Shown here piece after piece: positions 59,439 through 64,000 of a stretch of DNA of 64,000 bases. The stretch spans positions 62,001-126,000 of the forward strand of contig NZ_PSNX01000008.1 in the NCBI RefSeq assembly GCF_002930615.1, read 5' to 3'. The DNA comes from Caldimonas caldifontis. GTDB lineage: Bacteria > Pseudomonadota > Gammaproteobacteria > Burkholderiales > Burkholderiaceae_C. Positions within the stretch are counted from its first letter, which is position 1. Every line of letters begins with the position of its first letter. The notes below the pieces were generated by a model. The model ran no database searches. It was not told where the DNA came from and saw only the letters and a list, made by a program, of their open reading frames with translations. The position numbers and the translations under genes were made by a program.

Positions 59439-61505
59439 ATGAACAGTTCAGTCGATGCGCGCAGTGCAATGGATCACGCTGCCCCCCGGATCGTGCGGGG
59501 CGCGTGCCCGCACGACTGCCCCGACACCTGCGCCATGCAAGTGGTGGTCGAGGCGGGGCGGGCCGTGCGGGTGCAAGGTCATCCCGAACACCCGTCCACC
59601 CACGGGGCGCTGTGCCGCAAGGTGTCGCGCTATGTGGAGCGCAGCTACCACCCGGAACGGGTGCTGCACCCGCTCAAGCGTGTCGGGCCCAAAGGGGCCG
59701 GACAGTTCGAGCGCGTGAGCTGGGACGAGGCACTGGAGGGCATTGCGCAGCGACTGGGTGCGATTGCCGCGCGCGACCCCGAGGCCATCCTGCCCTACAG
59801 CTACGCCGGCACCATGGGACTGGTGCAGGGCGAAAGCATGGCCGCCCGCTTCTTCCATCGTCTGGGCGCCTCGTTGCTGGACCGTACCATCTGCGCCAGC
59901 GCCGGGGCCGAGGCGCTGACGGCCACCTACGGCGGCAAGGTGGGCATGCATGTCGAGCACTTCGCCGAGAGCCGCCTCATCCTCATCTGGGGCAGCAACT
60001 CCATCGCGTCGAACCTGCACTTCTGGAGCGTGGCCCAGGAGGCCAAGCGGCGCGGCGCGCGGCTGGTGTGCATCGACCCCCGCCGCACCGAAACGGCCGA
60101 CAAGTGCCACCAGCACATCGCCCTGCGCCCGGGCACCGACGGGGCGCTGGCGCTGGGACTGATGCACGAGTTGATCGTGAACGGCTGGCTGGATGACGAC
60201 TACATCGAGCGTCACACCCTGGGCTGGCCGGCCCTGCATGAGCGGGCCCTGCAATGGCCGCCCGAGCGCGTGGCGGCCGAATGCGGCCTGGATGCGCAGG
60301 GGGTGCGCGACCTGGCACGCGACTACGCGACGATGACGCCCGCCGCCATCCGTCTGAACTACGGCATGCAGCGGGCCCGCGGTGGCGGCAATGCGGTGCG
60401 GCTGATCGCCATCCTGCCCTGCCTGACCGGCGCCTGGCGCCACCGAGGGGGCGGGATGCTGCTGTCCAGCTCGGGCTGGTTCCCGGTGGACCGCGCCGCC
60501 TTGCAGCGGCCCGACCTGCTGGGGCATCGCCGCCCGCGCACGATCAACATGAGCACCATCGGCGACGACCTGCTGCGCGAGGCCTCGCCCGGCTTCGGTC
60601 CGAAGATCGAGGCCTTGGTGGTCTACAACAGCAACCCGGTGGCGGTGGCTCCCGAGTCGCCGAAGGTGGTGCAGGGCTTTGCCCGCGAGGACCTTTTCAC
60701 CGTCGTGCTGGAGCACTTCCTCACCGACACCGCCGACCACGCCGACTATGTGCTGCCGGCCACCACCCAGCTGGAGCACCTGGATGTGCACACCAGCTAC
60801 GGCCACACCGACGTGCTGATCAACGAGCCGGCCATCGACCCCGTGGGCGAGGCCCGGCCCAACACGCAGATCTTTCGCGACCTCGCTGCACGCATGGGCT
60901 ACACCGAGCCTTGCTTTGCCGAGACGGATGAAGAGATCGCCGCCCAGGCCTTTGGCGGGCGCATCACGCTGGCGCAACTGCGCGAGCGCGGCTGGGTGAA
61001 GCTGCCGCTGCCCGAGGCGCCCTTTGCCAGTGGTGGCTTCCCCTCGGCCAGCGGTCGCTGCGAGATCGACTCGCCCCGCCACGGGGTGCCCGACTACCTG
61101 CCCAACCACGAATCCGCCACATCCACGCCCGGGCTGGCGGCGCGCTACCCGCTGGCCATGATTTCGCCGCCGGCGCGCAACTTCCTGAATTCCAGCTTCG
61201 TGAACGTGAAGAGCCTGCGCGACATCGAGGGCGAGCCGCTGCTGGAGATTCACCCGGAGGATGCGGCCTCGCGCGGCATCGCGGACGGGGGCGTGGTGCG
61301 CGTGTTCAACGACCGCGGCGAGTACTGGTGCACGGCCCGTGTGAGCGACCGGGCCCGCCCTGGCGTTGTCAACGGCCTGGGCATCTGGTGGCGCAAGCTG
61401 GGCCTGCGGGGCAGCAACGTGAACGAGCTCACACACCAGCACCTGACCGATCTGGGACGTGCGCCCTGCTTCTACGACGTGCTGGTCGAGGTGGCTGCGG
61501 CGTAG
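59439..61505 (+). CDS. Molybdopterin oxidoreductase (formate dehydrogenase/DMSO reductase superfamily)
   Basis: A 688-residue bis-MGD enzyme. The N-terminal 4Fe-4S site is C23-x3-C27-x3-C31 (ACPHDCPDTC) with a fourth Cys at about 59 (GALCRK). The molybdopterin-binding half is clear (IWGSNSIASNLHF, LVCIDPRRTETADK, then VVYNSNPVAVAPE) and the C-terminal dinucleotide-binding domain starts near residue 565 (PLAMISPPARNFLNSSF). No export signal, no partner subunits nearby, so it is probably cytoplasmic. The substrate is unknown. ATG 59439 chosen; ATG 59469 is possible. No strong SD. Confidence 0.88.
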   Translation: MNSSVDARSAMDHAAPRIVRGACPHDCPDTCAMQVVVEAGRAVRVQGHPEHPSTHGALCRKVSRYVERSYHPERVLHPLKRVGPKGAGQFERVSWDEALEGIAQRLGAIAARDPEAILPYSYAGTMGLVQGESMAARFFHRLGASLLDRTICASAGAEALTATYGGKVGMHVEHFAESRLILIWGSNSIASNLHFWSVAQEAKRRGARLVCIDPRRTETADKCHQHIALRPGTDGALALGLMHELIVNGWLDDDYIERHTLGWPALHERALQWPPERVAAECGLDAQGVRDLARDYATMTPAAIRLNYGMQRARGGGNAVRLIAILPCLTGAWRHRGGGMLLSSSGWFPVDRAALQRPDLLGHRRPRTINMSTIGDDLLREASPGFGPKIEALVVYNSNPVAVAPESPKVVQGFAREDLFTVVLEHFLTDTADHADYVLPATTQLEHLDVHTSYGHTDVLINEPAIDPVGEARPNTQIFRDLAARMGYTEPCFAETDEEIAAQAFGGRITLAQLRERGWVKLPLPEAPFASGGFPSASGRCEIDSPRHGVPDYLPNHESATSTPGLAARYPLAMISPPARNFLNSSFVNVKSLRDIEGEPLLEIHPEDAASRGIADGGVVRVFNDRGEYWCTARVSDRARPGVVNGLGIWWRKLGLRGSNVNELTHQHLTDLGRAPCFYDVLVEVAAA

Positions 61506-61534
61506 ACTGCGCGGCGGAGGTCACGGTGGCAACG

Positions 61535-62635
61535 ATGCGCAGGCGAGGTCTGTGGACGGTGATGGGCGTGGGCGCCCTGGCCCTGGGCGGGGGGCTGCTC
61601 GTGGCCGGCTGCGGCACCGTGGGCTACCTGGCCCAGTCGGTGCAGGGGCACCTCAGCCTGGTGCATCAGGCCCGGCCGGTAGACCAGTGGCTTGCAGACG
61701 AGACCACGCCCGAGCCGCTGCGTGAGCGCCTGGCGCTGAGTCAGCGCATCCGCGATTTCGCGGTGGCCGAACTGGCCCTGCCCGACAACCGCAGCTACCG
61801 GGGCTATGCCGACCTGGGCCGCCCGGCAGCGGTGTGGAACGTGGTGGCCGTGCCCGAGCTGAGCCTCACGCTCAAGACCTGGTGCTTCCCGGTGGTGGGC
61901 TGCGTGGGCTACCGCGGCTACTACGACCGTGCCCAGGCCGAGGCCTTTGCTGAAGGCTTGCGCCAGCAGGGCTACGAGGTGCGCGTCTATGGTGTGCCGG
62001 CGTACTCCACCCTGGGACGGCTCGACTGGCTGGGCGGCGACCCCCTGCTCAACACCTTCATCCGCTACCCCGAGGGCGAGCTGGCGCGGCTCATCTTTCA
62101 CGAACTGGCGCACCAGATCGTCTATGTGAAGGACGACACCACCTTCAACGAATCCTTCGCCACGGCCGTGGAGCGTCTGGGGGTGCAACGCTGGCTGGAT
62201 CTGCACGCCACGTCCGCGGCGCGGGAGGAGTATGAACGCTTCGACGCCCGCCGGCGCGACTTCCAGGCCCTGGTGCTGCGCTACCGTGACCGCCTGGCGC
62301 AGGTCTATGCCGGCGCCGGGGACGACGACGACAAGCGCCGCGGCAAGGCCGAGGTGCTGGCTGCCATGCGTGCCGAACACGCGCGCCTGAAGGCTGGGCC
62401 CTGGGAGGGCTTTGCCGGCTACGACCGCTGGTTCGAAGAAGCCAACGGCGCCTCGCTGGCCGTGCTGGCCAGCTACACCGAGCTCGTGCCGGGCTTCGAG
62501 CAGCTCTTCGTCGCCCGCGGCCAGAGCTTCCCGCAGTTTTATGATGCCGTGCGCGAGCTGGCGCGTCAGCCCCGCGACGAGCGCCGCCAGGCCCTCACTT
62601 CCCCCACGATTGCCGAAAAGGACCCTGCTCGATGA
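61535..62635 (+). CDS. Predicted aminopeptidase (PF10023), lipoprotein
   Basis: A 366-residue protein with signal peptide and lipobox LVAGC (Cys26). The metal motif HELAH is at 189-193 (FHELAHQIVY) with a further Glu in FNESFATAVE about 15 residues later, fitting a zinc metallopeptidase of the PF10023 family. Envelope location expected. GTG 61526 is an alternative start. Its stop overlaps the next start (ATGA). Confidence 0.86.
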   Translation: MRRRGLWTVMGVGALALGGGLLVAGCGTVGYLAQSVQGHLSLVHQARPVDQWLADETTPEPLRERLALSQRIRDFAVAELALPDNRSYRGYADLGRPAAVWNVVAVPELSLTLKTWCFPVVGCVGYRGYYDRAQAEAFAEGLRQQGYEVRVYGVPAYSTLGRLDWLGGDPLLNTFIRYPEGELARLIFHELAHQIVYVKDDTTFNESFATAVERLGVQRWLDLHATSAAREEYERFDARRRDFQALVLRYRDRLAQVYAGAGDDDDKRRGKAEVLAAMRAEHARLKAGPWEGFAGYDRWFEEANGASLAVLASYTELVPGFEQLFVARGQSFPQFYDAVRELARQPRDERRQALTSPTIAEKDPAR

Positions 62636-62997
62636 GCGAGATTGCCATCCACCGTGAACACGCCCTGGGCCTGGCGCGGGCCCGCGAGATCGCCTGGCAA
62701 TGGGCCGAGGACGCCGAGGAGAAGTTCGGCATGGAGTGCACGGTGGAAGAGGGCGAGGACGGCGACGTCGTGCACTTCACGCGCGCCGGCGTGAACGGCA
62801 CACTGACCGTGGCCCCCGATCACTTCGACCTGCAGGCCAGGCTCGGCTTCCTGCTGGGCGCCTTTGCCAAGACCATCGAGGCCGAGATCCAGAAGAACCT
62901 GGACACCTTGCTGGCCTTGGAGGCACGCAAGGCAACACCCGCCAGGAAAGCCAAGACGGCCGCCCCCGCGAAGAAGGCCGCCGCCCGGAAGAAGTGA
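62632..62997 (+). CDS. Polyhydroxyalkanoic acid system family protein
   Basis: A 121-residue protein of the PHA_gran_rgn family: MSEIAIHREHALGLARAREIAWQWAEDAEEKFGMECT is the family opening, followed by a steroid-sensing-like small domain and a Lys/Ala-rich tail (KATPARKAKTAAPAKKAAARKK) resembling DNA- or granule-binding tails. Members are linked with PHA granules or their regulation. Coupled to the aminopeptidase gene. Confidence 0.82.
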   Translation: MSEIAIHREHALGLARAREIAWQWAEDAEEKFGMECTVEEGEDGDVVHFTRAGVNGTLTVAPDHFDLQARLGFLLGAFAKTIEAEIQKNLDTLLALEARKATPARKAKTAAPAKKAAARKK

Positions 62998-63006
62998 TGT
63001 GCTCCG

Positions 63007-63050
63007 GAAGTGAGCTGGAGGCGGCCGCACGGGCCGCAGCCGCTCACTTC
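63007..63050. terminator. Large hairpin between convergent genes
   Basis: GAAGTGAGC and GCTCACTTC (9 bp) enclose a second stem GCGGCC-GCACG-GGCCGC. The right arm overlaps the stop codon of the acyl-CoA-binding-protein gene. No T-run follows, so it may terminate both convergent transcripts weakly. Confidence 0.4.
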
Positions 63051-63298
63051 AGGGATTCGATCAGGTCGATGTAGGACTGCTTGGCCTCGTCGGCGCTCTG
63101 GCCCTTCAGGGCATTCCAGGCATCCCACTTGGCGCGGCCCACCATGTCGGTGAAGCCCGGGCGCGAGCCTTCCACGTCGCCCACCGTGGCCTGCTTGTAC
63201 AGCGCGTAGATCTTCAGCAGGGTCATGTTGTCCGGCTTCTCGGGCAGGGTCTTGGACTCGGCGACAGCCTTCTCGAAGGCGGCTTGCAGGTCGGCCAT
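63044..63298 (-). CDS. Acyl-CoA-binding protein
   Basis: An 84-residue four-helix ACBP. The binding-site residues are visible in MTLLKIYALYKQATVGD and in the FTDMVGRAKWDAWNALKG segment. It buffers long-chain acyl-CoA in the cytosol. GAGGAG precedes the ATG. It is transcribed away from the acyltransferase gene. Confidence 0.92.
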   Translation of the reverse strand: MADLQAAFEKAVAESKTLPEKPDNMTLLKIYALYKQATVGDVEGSRPGFTDMVGRAKWDAWNALKGQSADEAKQSYIDLIESLK

Positions 63299-63413
63299 GG
63301 GGTGCTCCTCAAGGGTTGGTGGAAACGTCGATTGACGCGCAATGCTGCGGTGCAGATGCTAGTGCGCATCTTGCCGCAAGAATAGAGCAGCCTCCTCAAG
63401 GAAAGAACAACGC

Positions 63414-64000
63414 ATGCCCGCAACGACGCAGCGCATGGCCCGGGTCGACACCGCCTGGCTGCGCATGGACACCGAGGCCAACCTGATGCTCATCGTGGGC
63501 ATGTGGCGGCTCTTCCCCGGCATCACGCTTCAGGCCCTGCGCGATCGCATCGAGCAGCGCCTGCTGAAGTACCGGCGCTTCCGCCAGAAGGTGGTCGAGG
63601 ACGCCATGGGCGCAAGCTGGGTGATCGACCCCGACTTCGACATCGCCCGCCACGTGCGCGCCGAAACCCTCAGGCCCCGGCGCGGCCAGTCGCCGATGCA
63701 GGCCCTGCAGGCGCGCATCGCCGAACTCGCCACCACGCCGCTGGACCCCGCCCACCCGCTGTGGGAGATGCGCCTGGTCGAACACTTCGACGGCGGCAGC
63801 GTCCTGATCGCGCGCATCCACCACTGCATCGCCGACGGCATCGCGCTCATCACCGTCATGCTCTCGCTCACCGACGGCGGCACCCTGCCCAAGCTGCGCG
63901 AGCCGCGGCCCGATGACGAACGCGACTGGCTCACCGATGCCGTGCTCAAGCCCTTGACCGACGTCACGGTGAAGGCCATCGGCCTGACCGGCCAGGGCAT
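63414..64000 (+). CDS. Wax ester synthase/diacylglycerol acyltransferase (WS/DGAT), 3' end missing
   Basis: The first 195 codons of a WS/DGAT-family acyltransferase. The catalytic motif HHxxxDG is present as HHCIADG (IARIHHCIADGIALI, about residues 139-145), after the family-type opening VDTAWLRMDTEANLMLIVG. The enzyme would esterify acyl-CoA to alcohols or diacylglycerol, storing neutral lipid. AAGGAAAG upstream of the ATG is a good SD. Next to ACBP and a PHA-system gene. Confidence 0.9.
   Translation, partial: MPATTQRMARVDTAWLRMDTEANLMLIVGMWRLFPGITLQALRDRIEQRLLKYRRFRQKVVEDAMGASWVIDPDFDIARHVRAETLRPRRGQSPMQALQARIAELATTPLDPAHPLWEMRLVEHFDGGSVLIARIHHCIADGIALITVMLSLTDGGTLPKLREPRPDDERDWLTDAVLKPLTDVTVKAIGLTGQG

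Overview
This is a GC-rich window with dense, often overlapping genes. Gene content and protein style point to a Burkholderiales betaproteobacterium: an Mla operon ordered FEDACB, HexR-controlled zwf and tal genes, gltBD, a polyhydroxyalkanoate-system protein, a rhombosortase, and a Liv-type amino-acid ABC operon. The exact genus cannot be read from the sequence. I saw no rRNA, tRNA, CRISPR array or prophage. Two genes run off the ends: a PiT phosphate transporter on the left and a wax-ester-synthase/DGAT-type acyltransferase on the right.

Left part (1-16.4 kb): a PiT transporter sits behind a visible Pho box, followed by a TetR regulator coupled to a patatin-like lipase, and corA. Then comes the most distinctive region. 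Nine minus-strand genes (4296-12245), six of the eight junctions overlapping or nearly so, encode two FAD oxidoreductases, a DUF1365 protein, a cyclopropane-fatty-acid-synthase-like methyltransferase, a chalcone-isomerase-like protein, a GPH-type transporter, a DUF3833 lipoprotein, an SDR and an NTF2-like protein. Diverging from them are a MerR regulator with the W-x9-EH and E-x-H residues of B12-dependent photoreceptors (CarH/LitR), a DUF2256 zinc-ribbon protein, an Fe-S (6-4)-type photolyase and a di-iron ferritin/desaturase-like protein. Together they look like a light and singlet-oxygen response that repairs DNA and remodels membrane lipids. The 511-bp region between the two arms holds a low-GC promoter zone, candidate operators and a long structured leader.

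Middle (16.4-38.7 kb): a guanidinium-type SMR exporter, a GST, a rhombosortase overlapping glnE, the large AsmA-like protein YhdP, a nitrilase-family amidase, a yqjD-yqjE-yqjK-like membrane trio, a NarL-type two-component system with an extra lone receiver, a UbiH-like monooxygenase, a degenerate REP-associated transposase next to a REP-like repeat, and gltBD for ammonium assimilation with a strong terminator.

Right part (38.8-64 kb): the mlaFEDACB lipid-transport operon; zwf-hexR diverging from tal-pgi with two HexR operators between them; a sigma-54 activator gene next to a Liv-type ABC operon whose first gene has a well-matched sigma-54 promoter; a DUF2817 peptidase-like protein, an M20 amidohydrolase and a further binding protein; a molybdopterin oxidoreductase; a lipoprotein aminopeptidase; and a small lipid-storage neighbourhood (PHA-system protein, acyl-CoA-binding protein, WS/DGAT).
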